NCBI GenBank assembly: GCA_003244105.1
Contig: QHBK01000014.1
Span: 124,001-188,000 of the forward strand
DNA length: 64,000 nt
From: Candidatus Eremiobacter antarcticus
GTDB lineage: Bacteria; Vulcanimicrobiota; Vulcanimicrobiia; Eremiobacterales; Eremiobacteraceae
Direction: 5' to 3'
In this document: piece after piece, positions 27,631 to 36,392 of the stretch
Layout of the letters: the number at the start of each line of letters is the position of its first letter
Numbering within the stretch: the first letter of the stretch is position 1
Notes under the pieces: generated by a model
The model's input: the letters and a program-made list of their open reading frames with translations, nothing else
The model's database searches: none
What the model was told of the DNA's origin: nothing
Position numbers and translations under genes: made by a program

Positions 27631-28521
27631 TCAGCGAACGAACAAGTTGCGCAACACGAAGAAGACGTTTTCACGGCGCTCGGCCAAGCGCCGGTAGAAA
27701 TACCCCGCCCAATGCGTTCCAAACGGCACGTACACGCGCATGCGGTAGCCTTCCCGCGCGATGGCGCGTTGGGCTTCGGAGCGGATGCCGTACAGCATCT
27801 GAAACTCGAAGCGATCGCGGCCGATGGAGCGTCGCTCTACGAATGCGCGAACCGCCTCGATCAAATACTCGTCATGGGTCGCGATGCCGTGGTACACGGA
27901 GCTCTCCAGCAATTGCTCTGCAAGGTCCATATAGTTGCGGCGGATGAGCGGCATGCGCTGGATCGCTACGGCCGGCGGCTCCTTGTACGCGCCTTTGCAC
28001 AATCGGATGCGAACCCGATCCGCGAGCAAGCGCCGGACGTCGGAAGCCGCCCGGTTCAAATAGGCCTGCACCACTGGCCCGATGTTCGCGTACTCAGCCC
28101 GCGCGCGGTCCATGATGCGATAGGTGGAATCGACGGTCGCCGATCCTTCCATGTCGAGGCGCACGAACATGTCGTGGGGGCGCGCGATCTCGACGATGCG
28201 CATCAGGTTGGCCGTCCCAAGATCTTCGGAGATCGACTGGCCGATGGCGCTGAGCTTGACCGAGACGTTGGCGTCCACGTTGCCGGCGGCCATGCGCCTC
28301 ACCATGTCGCAATACACGGCGGTGTTCTCGGCCGCTTCTTGCTCGCGCAGCACATCCTCACCCAAGTAGTCGAGCGTCACGCTGAGGTTGCGGGCGTTGA
28401 GCTCAGCGACGACGCGCATCGCGTCGTCGACATTTTCTCCGGCGACGAATCGGCGGGCAAGAAAGAACAGCCTGCGCTGCAATGCTGGGTTTGCGTTGAG
28501 GACGTCGGCGATGTTGGACAT
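27631..28521 (-). CDS. proline dehydrogenase (monofunctional)
   Basis: This 296-residue flavoenzyme oxidises proline to delta-1-pyrroline-5-carboxylate, passing electrons to quinone. It is a short, stand-alone PRODH of the usual bacterial length. Barrel signatures are 'VSVKLSAIGQS', 'VRLDMEGSATVDST', 'RIRLCKGAYKEP', 'ATHDEYLI', 'FEFQMLYGIR' and the substrate-binding 'YVPFGTHWAGYFYRRLAER'. No P5C dehydrogenase domain is fused and none is encoded nearby. It is followed after five bases by a gene of unknown function. Confidence 0.94.
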   Translation of the reverse strand: MSNIADVLNANPALQRRLFFLARRFVAGENVDDAMRVVAELNARNLSVTLDYLGEDVLREQEAAENTAVYCDMVRRMAAGNVDANVSVKLSAIGQSISEDLGTANLMRIVEIARPHDMFVRLDMEGSATVDSTYRIMDRARAEYANIGPVVQAYLNRAASDVRRLLADRVRIRLCKGAYKEPPAVAIQRMPLIRRNYMDLAEQLLESSVYHGIATHDEYLIEAVRAFVERRSIGRDRFEFQMLYGIRSEAQRAIAREGYRMRVYVPFGTHWAGYFYRRLAERRENVFFVLRNLFVR

Positions 28522-28599
28522 GGCCGCACGCCTACGGCAAAGCCGGCGCCTGCGCCTGTGCGCTGACGAAGCGCTTCAGCGAGGCGAAACGACGATGGT

Positions 28600-29058
28600 C
28601 TACTTCAAATACTTGTTGCCGCTTGCGTCCGCCAACTCCGCTGCAGTGGTCCACACGCTTCGATTGCGGAACTGCCCATCCAAGATGCGGGCCCTGATCA
28701 CCAAGTCGTCGTGCTCGCGGTAGTGGAAAAAATGGACTTCTTGCACCGACGCGCGTGTGCCGTTGTCGATGACGAGACCTCGTTCGGTCACGCGTGCAAG
28801 TGGAGAGCTCCGGTCGTATGGCGCGCCGCTGAGGGCCGCATCGATCGACAGCCGCAGGAACGTCGAAAGCCATGTCTGGTCGGCATACGCCCACGCGTTC
28901 TTCTCACCGGCGGCGGCGTTCTCGAAGCGGACGGAGTCGCCGGCTTTGGGCGTGCGAGCATATGAGTCAGCAGCCGCGACAGCTGCAAGCGCCATCAACA
29001 TCAACGCGGCCGTCATCGCGATGAAAACCGCGCGAGCTGCAACGATCGTGGGTTTCAT
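28600..29058 (-). CDS. exported protein of unknown function
   Basis: The 152-residue product has a signal peptide (hydrophobic to about residue 31, cleavage near 'AVAAA-DS'). The mature domain of about 120 residues contains 'GDSVRFENAAAGEKNAWAYA' and 'EVHFFHYREHDDLVIRARI'. Its ATG overlaps the stop of the upstream exported-protein gene as ATGA, so the two are translationally coupled and probably act together in the envelope. The same frame stays open upstream, but that extension is antisense-like and lacks the signal peptide at its N-terminus. No family recognised. Confidence 0.75.
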   Translation of the reverse strand: MKPTIVAARAVFIAMTAALMLMALAAVAAADSYARTPKAGDSVRFENAAAGEKNAWAYADQTWLSTFLRLSIDAALSGAPYDRSSPLARVTERGLVIDNGTRASVQEVHFFHYREHDDLVIRARILDGQFRNRSVWTTAAELADASGNKYLK

Positions 29059-29696
29059 GGTTCTAACCTCGGCGTCACGGTGGGAGCGGCCGAACTGTAC
29101 GGCTGCGTTGTGACCACAGGGCCTGGACTCGCAGATGCGATGGGACTGGGATGCGCGGCAGGAGCTCCCGACCGCATGTTGTGCGGTCCGCCCACGGCAG
29201 GCAGGCCTCCGCACATCGTCGTCAGCGAGTTTCTCGCAGATGACAACGACGGCTGCGAGGCGAGGCGCGTGTAGGTGGCCAGAAATCCCATGTTGCCCCA
29301 CACCGTTATCATCTGCTCGAAAAGCAGGGGCTTGCCGTTGACTCGAGCGGCGTACGTCAAATACGCGGACGGATGAGAGCCGCAAACGGTGGCGTGCTGA
29401 GCTTTACCCATCTGCACGTTTCCCAGCGCCCCACGCACTTCTGAGACCGTTCTCACCGTCAAACTGTCGAGGGAGCCGGAATATGTGCGCTCGATGATGC
29501 TCAAGTTCTGATGGTACGGTTCGTTGTCGGCATGCACCCACGCCGCCCGGCCGTTGCCTGGCTTTGCCGTGAGGCGCCACCCAACCGGCGGGGTGAAGAT
29601 GTAACCTTGGGCCTGGCCTGTTTGAGCGCCGGCGCACCAGACAACCAGTGTCGCTGCCAGCAGTGCCAGTATCCACGCGCGAGAAAAATGCCTCAT
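29055..29696 (-). CDS. exported protein with Pro-Ser tail, unknown function
   Basis: The 213-residue product begins with a signal peptide ending near 'QTGQAQG'. A domain of about 130 residues follows ('YIFTPPVGWRLTAKPGNGRA', 'NLSIIERTYSGSLDS', 'ITVWGNMGFLATYTR'). Its layout is like small proteins assessed as exported stress or surface factors of the PsbP-like kind, although no signature is decisive. The last 50 residues are a low-complexity Ser/Pro/Ala tail. Two cysteines in the domain ('ATVCGSHPS', 'TTMCGGLP') could form a disulphide. It is coupled to the next gene by a four-base overlap. Confidence 0.75.
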   Translation of the reverse strand: MRHFSRAWILALLAATLVVWCAGAQTGQAQGYIFTPPVGWRLTAKPGNGRAAWVHADNEPYHQNLSIIERTYSGSLDSLTVRTVSEVRGALGNVQMGKAQHATVCGSHPSAYLTYAARVNGKPLLFEQMITVWGNMGFLATYTRLASQPSLSSARNSLTTMCGGLPAVGGPHNMRSGAPAAHPSPIASASPGPVVTTQPYSSAAPTVTPRLEP

Positions 29697-29798
29697 CTCA
29701 AGCTCCTGTCATCGAATGATATCGGCCCTTGGCGTGCAAAATTTTAGTGCTTGAATGTCGACTGTTACGGCTTGAAAGATATACGGAGCATTGCTGAC

Positions 29799-31919
29799 GT
29801 GCTAAGCCTCCGTTCGTTTCACCGCATGCGCGTGGCGGCGCTGCTGATCATCGCTTTGGTGAGCATCGCTGGGAAGGCGTCGGAGGCGGCCGTGTCGCCG
29901 ATGATACCGCCAAGCTCCACGGTCGAGATACGGTTGCCAAACGGCGCCTACATCCACATGCTGCCGCTTCCGCTCGGCCGCCTCAACGGCGCCATACGGG
30001 GCGCGGCGTCGTTTGAGCGCGGCGGATCGCGTTGCGTCTTTTTGGCTGTGTTCCCCGGCGCCACGCTCGACGGCGACTGGCGGCGCCTCGATCCCGTTCA
30101 GGCATTCATCTTGGATCCGCGCGCTCGCACGCTCGCGCAGCTCAGCGGCGACGGTGCCGTTCGCGCCGTCGCATGGACTCATACGAATACCGTTCGTTAC
30201 GTCGACTCGACCGGCGAACACGACGTCGACGTCGGAGCAAATACTGCGAGGCCGCTCCCGCCGCTGCGCTTGGCCGCGCCTGAAGGCACGCCGGCCGGGG
30301 ACACCATCGGCGAAGCAGGCAACGGCCGGCTCATCGTGAGCCGCACAGCCGGCGGGCGTTATCGTATCGAACAAATCGGCGCGCGGGCGCTTCGTTTCGA
30401 AGGCGTTGCGCCGGAGGGCGCCTACGCGCTCATCGGCAACTTTTTGGTATGGGCGGATCACGGGAAGCTCACGGGCGGCCAGGTCGCGCGCGGAGGTCCG
30501 GATGCACTGTCACCGCCGCTGTTTGCGGGATCGGCGTTTGGCGATGCTATCGTGCCGATCGTACCGCTGGGTCATGCGGTGTATCAGGGCGGCTATCGCA
30601 ACGGCGTCGTGTATTTCGCCTTCACGTACGGAGTCAAGCGCATCGTCGCTTCAACCGATGACCTCACGACCTATCGGTTTCCGGCGCTGCCTGCGGAGCC
30701 CGAGTTCACCGTCGGCGACGGCTTAGGCGGCGATAACGGCGGACATCCCTACTTCGCGCGGCCGGAGGACGGAAGGGTTGCCTACTGGCGCGCAGGGCGC
30801 TACGTGCGCGAACGCTTGCGCATGCCGGCGGGCAACGGGAAGAGCGCTGCGCTGTTCGCCGCGATGCAGCGCTTGGCTCCCGAGGATCCGCTGTGGCCAC
30901 CTCTGCGGCCGGACGAAGATGCGCTCGACAACGCCCTGCTGCAATGGCGGTTCTATCCTGTAGGGGACGCGTCCGGCGATCGCTGGCTCGCGTCGTACCT
31001 CGGACGGGTGATGCTGGCGGGTAGGGACGGAGTGTTTCGCTATGTCGTCGCGCCGCAGTTTCCGTTTGCGGTACTGGGCCGCACGGACGACGGCCGGCTC
31101 TGGGGAGCAGCGCCCGCGGCGCGCGCCTTCTTGAGCGGCCGCATCGCGCGATCGGGATCCGTCGTCTCATGGTCGAGAGACGGCGTCCATTGGCATGAAG
31201 CTGCGCGGCTGGAAGGCGATGTCGGAGCGGTAGGGCTGGACCTGCACGCGACGGTTTGGTTCGCATTGACCAAACCTTGGTTTGGCCGTGCGGCGATCTT
31301 TGCCGCGCCGTTGGGGAGCGGCGTCACGGCGGCTTTCACCGGTGGAACTTACGACGGCGAGCAGCTCTTCTTCGCATCGTTGCGCAGCGGCATGTATCTC
31401 ATCTGGGGCGCGACGCCCGGCCAACGCCTCGGCGGCGAGCAAGGAACGCTTTCGGCGTATCGCATCGATCGATCGGCGCTCTTCAGCGATGCCGGCCGCG
31501 GGTTGAACTCCTTCGCGGAGCAGGTGCTGTATCCGGCCGACGATCCGTCGTTGCCGGGCGCCGCGTTCGATGTCGAAGGCGGAAATGGCATCGTCGCACC
31601 CACACTGAGCCAGCTGCTGGCGCTGCTCGGTCCAAGCCATGGCGCGCTTGTCACCAATGCTGCAGGCGTCAGCGTGGATCCAGCGCGCGTCACGCTCTTG
31701 GGGTTCGACCAAGCGCGGGCGTTCGATATCAAATACGCTGGGCGTCCGTACCCCATCGGATCGGTGCAGATCAATCGCAGCGGCGGCGCGGCGCTCGTCA
31801 CTCGCTCCTTACGCCGCGGTCCCCTATCGTTCGACGGCACCTCAGAGCGTTGGGCGCAAAGCACCGACGGGCGCTGGCGCAGGTCGGCGATCTTGTCTCG
31901 CTGGCAATCCGACCTCTGA
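29799..31919 (+). CDS. large exported protein, probable beta-propeller, unknown function
   Basis: The product has about 706 residues. It opens with an Arg-rich n-region and a hydrophobic signal segment ('VAALLIIALVSIAG'). The rest is strand-rich with repeated aromatic and Gly-containing turns ('FILDPRARTLAQLSGDG', 'VVSWSRDGVHWHEAA', 'FASLRSGMYLIWG'), which suggests a propeller, but I could not define blades. GTG 29799 has GGAG ten bases upstream; ATG 29826 is the alternative and would shorten the n-region. No catalytic motif is apparent. It converges on the cupredoxin gene ten bases away and is divergent from the exported-protein pair at 29696. Confidence 0.72.
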   Translation: MLSLRSFHRMRVAALLIIALVSIAGKASEAAVSPMIPPSSTVEIRLPNGAYIHMLPLPLGRLNGAIRGAASFERGGSRCVFLAVFPGATLDGDWRRLDPVQAFILDPRARTLAQLSGDGAVRAVAWTHTNTVRYVDSTGEHDVDVGANTARPLPPLRLAAPEGTPAGDTIGEAGNGRLIVSRTAGGRYRIEQIGARALRFEGVAPEGAYALIGNFLVWADHGKLTGGQVARGGPDALSPPLFAGSAFGDAIVPIVPLGHAVYQGGYRNGVVYFAFTYGVKRIVASTDDLTTYRFPALPAEPEFTVGDGLGGDNGGHPYFARPEDGRVAYWRAGRYVRERLRMPAGNGKSAALFAAMQRLAPEDPLWPPLRPDEDALDNALLQWRFYPVGDASGDRWLASYLGRVMLAGRDGVFRYVVAPQFPFAVLGRTDDGRLWGAAPAARAFLSGRIARSGSVVSWSRDGVHWHEAARLEGDVGAVGLDLHATVWFALTKPWFGRAAIFAAPLGSGVTAAFTGGTYDGEQLFFASLRSGMYLIWGATPGQRLGGEQGTLSAYRIDRSALFSDAGRGLNSFAEQVLYPADDPSLPGAAFDVEGGNGIVAPTLSQLLALLGPSHGALVTNAAGVSVDPARVTLLGFDQARAFDIKYAGRPYPIGSVQINRSGGAALVTRSLRRGPLSFDGTSERWAQSTDGRWRRSAILSRWQSDL

Positions 31920-31928
31920 GTTCGGCGG

Positions 31929-32369
31929 CTAGTAGCCGCTCGGGCTCGGCGGCGCCTCGGGCGTCGCGGTCGCGGCTGCAGATGCGTTGCCGACGGTCAG
32001 CGTGCCGCGCATGTCCGGATGGTATGCGCAGACATAATGAAAGGTACCAGCGGCCTTGAAGGTGTGGGAAAAGCTTTTCCCGCCATCGAGGTTGTCCGAG
32101 TCGAAGCCATCTTTGCCCGAAGCGGCGGCCGTGTGAGCGACGTTGTCATCATTCTTCCAGACAACGGTCGTGCCGACCGGGATCGATGCCTTGTCGGGCA
32201 CAAACGCAAAGTTCTTCATGTGGATGACGAAGGGCGTGGCGGCCGGCGCTGGCTGCGCGGCCGGTTGATCGGCCGCGGCAAAGCGGGGACCCGAAACGGC
32301 GGCCAGCACCGCGAACATGGGCAGCACCAACCAAACATACTTCGATCGCGCTGGGTTTGCTGTGATCAT
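31929..32369 (-). CDS. exported cupredoxin (plastocyanin/amicyanin-like)
   Basis: The 146-residue protein has a signal peptide followed by an Ala/Pro linker. A single type I copper domain then follows, with the four expected ligands: His in 'DNVAHTAA', then Cys, His and Met in 'YVCAYHPDMRG'. Such proteins carry single electrons in the periplasm. The domain also has the usual 'NFAFVPDKASIPVGTTVVWKN' strand pair. ATG 32369 was chosen for GAGG ten bases upstream; a longer in-frame start at 32453 adds residues before the signal peptide. It ends in a Pro/Ser-rich tail. It lies downstream of the MFS gene on the same strand. Confidence 0.92.
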   Translation of the reverse strand: MITANPARSKYVWLVLPMFAVLAAVSGPRFAAADQPAAQPAPAATPFVIHMKNFAFVPDKASIPVGTTVVWKNDDNVAHTAAASGKDGFDSDNLDGGKSFSHTFKAAGTFHYVCAYHPDMRGTLTVGNASAAATATPEAPPSPSGY

Positions 32370-32439
32370 ACTGTTACATCCTCGATCTCTCACGAACGGC
32401 TTTTGATACCTAAACGTAACCGACTGTGACCAAGTTCGA

Positions 32440-32482
32440 GAAAGCGAAGACAACTGACTTGCTCCGCGTGGCCTTCGCTTTC
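32440..32482. repeat. 10-bp inverted repeat after the MFS gene, possible terminator
   Basis: GAAAGCGAAG at 32440-32449 and its perfect complement at 32473-32482 flank a 23-base spacer. The right arm touches the MFS stop codon, so the hairpin forms at the end of that transcript. There is no T-run on the minus strand after it. It may be a weak terminator or a stabilising 3' structure separating the MFS and cupredoxin genes. Confidence 0.45.
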
Positions 32483-33701
32483 AGGACTTTTTCACTTGCA
32501 GCACCAGCGGCGCAAGCACCGCGGCACCAGCCACGCAGGCAAGGGCCGATGCGCCGAAGGCCGGCACCGGGCCGAGCAGCTGCCATAGGGCACCGACGCC
32601 GGCGCTCGAGACGAGGTCGCCGATGCCGTTGACGGCTGCCAGCGCGCCGAAGCCCGTGCCTCTGCGAGCAGCGGGCAGCAACTCGGTCGCAAAGGTCCCT
32701 TCCATAGGCTCGACGATGGCGATTCCGAGTGCCGCCAGCACGAAGGCAGCGACCACCGCTGGAATCGACATCGAGGCGAATGCGATCACCGCTCCGACCC
32801 CGCTGAACAGCAGAAACGCTGCGAACAAGAGACGTCCGCTGCCCACCCGCTCGCTCCAGACGCTTGCAGGGTAGGCGAAGATCGCGAACAGCGCATTGTG
32901 AAGCAGATAGAGCACCGTGGCGAACAGCGTGCCTTTCACCGCACCGAAGTGCGGCGTGAACGCGTGCATCGCGACGAGCACGAGCAGCGTGGCGGAGAAA
33001 TTACCCAGGCCGAAGATGCCGGCCGCCAAGAGGTAATGCTGGAAATTTTTTGGCAAACCCGCGAGCGCGACATGCAGCGGCTCTCTGGGCGGAACAGTGC
33101 GCGGACGCTCGCGCACCCACAAGTACATCGCCCCCGCCAACACTCCGGGTATGAAACCGAACATGATGGCATGGCGGACGGGAACGTGCAGCGCCACCAG
33201 CGCGATCGCTGCAGCCGGACCGATGACCGCGCCGACGGTGTCCAACGCGCGCTGAAAACCGAATGCGCGGTTGACGTATTGTCTGTTGGTGCCATCGACG
33301 AGCAGCGTGTCGCGGATCGGGCTGCGGAACCCCCGGCACATCCATGCGCCGGTCCGCAGACACAGCACGCCGAACACCGACGACGCGAAGGCGATCGCGG
33401 GCATGAACAACCCCACGCCCAAATAGCAGCTCGCCGCCAGCGCCCGTCTCTTCTTCGTGCGATCGGCAAGCGCGCCGCCCCACAATTTGAAGCCCGCGGC
33501 CACGCCGTCGGCGATGCCTTCGATCAAGCCCAATGCAAGAGCGCCGCCTCCCAGCGACGCGATGAAGGCCGGCAGGAGCGGAATAATCAATTCATAGCAC
33601 GCGTCAGAAAAAAGACTCGCGAGGGCTATGGCAAGAACGGTCGTCGTGAGCCACTTGCCTTGCACGCCGGCTGACGACGGGGGCACCGGTTCCCTTTTCA
33701 T
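32481..33701 (-). CDS. major facilitator superfamily transporter
   Basis: This 406-residue membrane protein has about eleven to twelve hydrophobic segments. The loop between segments 2 and 3 holds a motif A-like pattern, 'GGALADRTKKRRALA'. Pattern 'FRSPIRDTLLVDGTN' after segment 4 is found in MFS groups annotated as drug or metabolite exporters. Substrate is not predictable. ATG 33701 was chosen; a TTG at 33731 is also open. A binding site is weak for both. It is followed by the cupredoxin gene on the same strand, with a hairpin between them, and is divergent from the gene starting at 33750. Confidence 0.88.
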   Translation of the reverse strand: MKREPVPPSSAGVQGKWLTTTVLAIALASLFSDACYELIIPLLPAFIASLGGGALALGLIEGIADGVAAGFKLWGGALADRTKKRRALAASCYLGVGLFMPAIAFASSVFGVLCLRTGAWMCRGFRSPIRDTLLVDGTNRQYVNRAFGFQRALDTVGAVIGPAAAIALVALHVPVRHAIMFGFIPGVLAGAMYLWVRERPRTVPPREPLHVALAGLPKNFQHYLLAAGIFGLGNFSATLLVLVAMHAFTPHFGAVKGTLFATVLYLLHNALFAIFAYPASVWSERVGSGRLLFAAFLLFSGVGAVIAFASMSIPAVVAAFVLAALGIAIVEPMEGTFATELLPAARRGTGFGALAAVNGIGDLVSSAGVGALWQLLGPVPAFGASALACVAGAAVLAPLVLQVKKS

Positions 33702-33749
33702 GACGGGCGCGTTTGGGCCGGCGAACTGCAATCCCTACGACTGCAGGTT

Positions 33750-34334
33750 TTGGCCAGCGTCACAAGCTTTGAGAGGTTGGCTGCCTTGTTGAGAACGGTC
33801 GCGAAGTTGGGGTTGTTGGGCGGCTCGGTCGCATGCGCGGCGGCGCTGCTGTCCGCCCCGGTTCCTACATCGGCTGACGTCGACGACGTGACCCAAGTGC
33901 TGCTGCTGGCGAATTACCTGACGACCGGCAACTACACGCTGCCGCCACAGCCCCCGGCGAAGTTTGTCTCGGTCTATCATTCCTACGCGCTGGTGTCGCT
34001 CAACGGCCTGTTGCCACAATACACGTGCGGCACCGTAGCCAACGCGCGCTGCGTGGTCGAGGCGCCACAGGCGCTTCCCGCAAACTCGCCGTCCAGCATC
34101 GTGACCCCGGCGCCTTCCCCGACTCCTCGTCCTGCGCAGACAGGGTTCGGGCCCAACTCAGGCAGCCAGTTCGTCGCGATCAAAACTCACCGCAACTGGC
34201 TCTATCTCTTCGGCAAGGCGGGAAGTTACTCGGTCGCCGATCTTGTGGCGGCTGGACTCCCCAAAGACATCGCCACGGGCTTGGTGCAGTTTTTGAAGCC
34301 TCCACCTTCGCCGCGCCCCACCGGTAGTCCATAG
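33750..34334 (+). CDS. exported small protein upstream of a peptide-binding protein, unknown function
   Basis: The product has up to 194 residues. It has a hydrophobic signal segment, then 'DVDDVTQVLLLANYLTTGNYT', a Pro-rich linker and a C-terminal segment 'HRNWLYLFGKAGSYSVADLV'. The start is uncertain: TTG 33750 is the first, and TTG 33786 or 33789, with GAGAGG upstream, would give a more usual signal peptide. The stop TAG overlaps an ATA codon that could begin the next gene's frame, so the two are very closely packed. I recognise no family. Confidence 0.65.
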   Translation: MASVTSFERLAALLRTVAKLGLLGGSVACAAALLSAPVPTSADVDDVTQVLLLANYLTTGNYTLPPQPPAKFVSVYHSYALVSLNGLLPQYTCGTVANARCVVEAPQALPANSPSSIVTPAPSPTPRPAQTGFGPNSGSQFVAIKTHRNWLYLFGKAGSYSVADLVAAGLPKDIATGLVQFLKPPPSPRPTGSP

Positions 34335-35974
34335 CCGTCTCGGCGCAGCCGCTGCGCTCGACAGCGCTGCTGTGCTTCGCACTCGCGTGCGGCCTGCAAT
34401 TTCTCTCCGCCTGCACGCGTGAAGGCACTAGCCTAAAGGCCAACCGGCCGGCCACATCGACGCTCACGTTCAATATCTCGGAAGATCCCCACAGTCTCAA
34501 CCCGGTTCTCGCCCAAAGCGATGATGAGCGCCAAGTCGGTCATCTCATGTTCGATCTGCTGTTGGACGTCGACCCGAAAGGGCGCCCGATCCCGGCCTTA
34601 GCATCGGTCGTGCCGACACTTCAAAATCACGGCATCAGCGCAGACGGGCGCACCCTCACATACCATCTGCGCCCTGGCGTGCGCTGGCAAGACGGCGAGC
34701 GCTTCAGCGCTCGCGACGTGATCTTCACATGGCATGCCATCATGGATCCGAGCAACGATGTCGCCGGCACGCGAGGTTACGACCTCATCCAGTCGATCAG
34801 CGCACCGAATCCGCTCACCGCGGTCATCCACCTGAGGTCCGGCTGGGCGCCCGCAACCGCTACGCTGTTCACCTACGGAACCAACCCCATGCCGATTCTG
34901 CCGGCGCATCTGTTGGAAGGCCACGGCTCCCTGCGCAGATCGCCATTCAACCTGCGTCCGATCGGTACGGGGCCTTATCGCTTCGTGCGGTGGGACCGGG
35001 GCAACCGCATCGTTCTGGCGGCGAATGCGCGCTATTTTCGCGGCGCTCCGAAGGTGCAGAACATCGTCGTCGAGGAGGTGCCCGACATCAATACGAGCAT
35101 GACGATGCTGCGCAGCAATCAGTTGGACTGGTCGCTGCTCTCGCCCGCCCAGCGCCTGGCGCTGGGAAAGCCGCGTGGCATGCACTTCATTTTCGCGCCT
35201 TTTTCCGGCTTCGGCGCCATCGCGTTCAATTGCCGCAAGCCGCCGTTCGATGACGTGCGCATGCGGCGCGCCATCGCCATGGCGATCGATCGCGATCGGC
35301 TGAGCAGCGGCATCACGCGCGGGCAGTACCACGTCATCGACAGCGATCAGCCGCCGTTCTCGTGGGCGTACGATCCGTCAGCTGCGCTGCCGAAGTTTGA
35401 TGCCGCCGGCGCGGACAAGCTGCTTGACAGCCTCGGCTGGCGGCGCGAAGGTGGCGGCACGCGTCGCAAAGCGGGAGAGCCGCTTGCTCTCACCTTTACT
35501 ACTTTTCCCGAGGGTGATACGGCGGTGCGCACTGCGGAATACGTCCAGCGCATGCTCGGGGAGCGCGGCATCGACGTCAGCGTCAAGAAGGTGAGCGTCG
35601 CGCAGTTCTATCTGCCGAAAGCGCAAAAAGGGCTGCTGATGTCGGGTTCTTACGACATGGCGTACATCGCGTGGCGCACCGGAGAAGATCCCGACGACTC
35701 CGATATCACGTCGTGCGCCGGCGTCTCGAACTACGCGGGCTTTTGCGATAGGGGCGTGGATCGGCTCGAGGCGCAAGCGCTCGTGAGCCCTAACCGCACG
35801 CAGCGCAAAGCGCTGTATGGACGCATCCAACAGCTGCTCGCAGCCGAAGTGCCCTACGACTTCTTATACGCTCCCACGTACGGTTTCGCGGTCAACGACG
35901 GCGTGGAAGGGTTCCGCCCGACGCCGTTCTCTCCGACGTGGAACTCCTATGAGTGGGCGCGAGTCCGGCCTTAG
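34331..35974 (+). CDS. family 5 solute-binding lipoprotein with no canonical start codon
   Basis: The body (from about 34440) is a DppA/OppA-type binding protein: 'ISADGRTLTYHLRPGVRWQDG', 'FTWHAIMDPSND', 'RPIGTGPYRFVRWDRG', 'DVRMRRAIAMAIDRD'. The first ATG at 34547 would remove the lipoprotein signal. The same frame is open back to 34328 and encodes a convincing signal and lipobox ('ALACGLQFLSAC'). In that upstream part there is no ATG, GTG or TTG. Candidates are ATA 34331, overlapping the previous stop as ATAG, or CTG 34352. An undetected sequence error is the other explanation. Full length from 34331 is 547 residues, matching its two paralogues here. No permease is adjacent. Confidence 0.88.
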   Translation: MAVSAQPLRSTALLCFALACGLQFLSACTREGTSLKANRPATSTLTFNISEDPHSLNPVLAQSDDERQVGHLMFDLLLDVDPKGRPIPALASVVPTLQNHGISADGRTLTYHLRPGVRWQDGERFSARDVIFTWHAIMDPSNDVAGTRGYDLIQSISAPNPLTAVIHLRSGWAPATATLFTYGTNPMPILPAHLLEGHGSLRRSPFNLRPIGTGPYRFVRWDRGNRIVLAANARYFRGAPKVQNIVVEEVPDINTSMTMLRSNQLDWSLLSPAQRLALGKPRGMHFIFAPFSGFGAIAFNCRKPPFDDVRMRRAIAMAIDRDRLSSGITRGQYHVIDSDQPPFSWAYDPSAALPKFDAAGADKLLDSLGWRREGGGTRRKAGEPLALTFTTFPEGDTAVRTAEYVQRMLGERGIDVSVKKVSVAQFYLPKAQKGLLMSGSYDMAYIAWRTGEDPDDSDITSCAGVSNYAGFCDRGVDRLEAQALVSPNRTQRKALYGRIQQLLAAEVPYDFLYAPTYGFAVNDGVEGFRPTPFSPTWNSYEWARVRP

Positions 35975-36252
35975 CTGGGCTGAGCCACGGGCAGCCACGT
36001 CTCCTCGTCGCCCTGCGGCCTGAGCAGCCCCGCTTCCGTCAGCGCGTCGAACAGCTGGCGCACTCGCTTGCGGTCGTGCTTGTTGGGCATTCCCATCCAC
36101 AACATGGCGATGCGCGAGACTGTGACCGGCTGCTCACCCGCGAGGACGTTGGCAGCGACGAAGTCGCCTGAAAAGCCCAGCTTCTCCATGAGCGCCGCGG
36201 TATCGGCGGCGCCGCGCTTTTGCAAGTGATCCGATAGCTCTTGGGCGGTCAT
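35971..36252 (-). CDS. small helical protein, unknown function
   Basis: The 93-residue product is mostly helical and basic in its centre. 'RIAMLWMGMPNKHDRKRVRQ' is followed by 'LFDALTEAGLLRPQGDEETW', which resembles the recognition and wing part of a winged-helix domain, so DNA binding is possible but unproven. It overlaps the last four bases of the convergent binding-protein gene. Upstream lies a 138-base gap with a hairpin and a strong ribosome-binding site on the other strand. No paralogue or family recognised. Confidence 0.6.
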   Translation of the reverse strand: MTAQELSDHLQKRGAADTAALMEKLGFSGDFVAANVLAGEQPVTVSRIAMLWMGMPNKHDRKRVRQLFDALTEAGLLRPQGDEETWLPVAQPS

Positions 36253-36362
36253 TGCAGCGTGGTTGCCGCTTTCAAAAATCTAGTCCTTTTATGGCGTGGT
36301 CTTTCACATTTCTGCAACTTTTCGAGCGAGCCTCAGTAGACAGCGATGTAACGAACATCAGC

Positions 36363-36384
36363 TATTCCGAGAGGAATAAAGGAG
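36363..36384 (+). promoter_or_regulatory. hairpin joined to a strong ribosome-binding site
   Basis: TATTCC (36363-36368) and GGAATA (36373-36378) pair perfectly around a GAGA loop. AAAGGAG (36378-36384) follows at once and lies eight bases before ATG 36393. The stem base shares an A with the ribosome-binding site, so folding could limit ribosome access. What it controls is unclear because the reading frame beyond it runs antisense into the epimerase gene. Confidence 0.4.
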
Positions 36385-36392
36385 TTGCGGTG

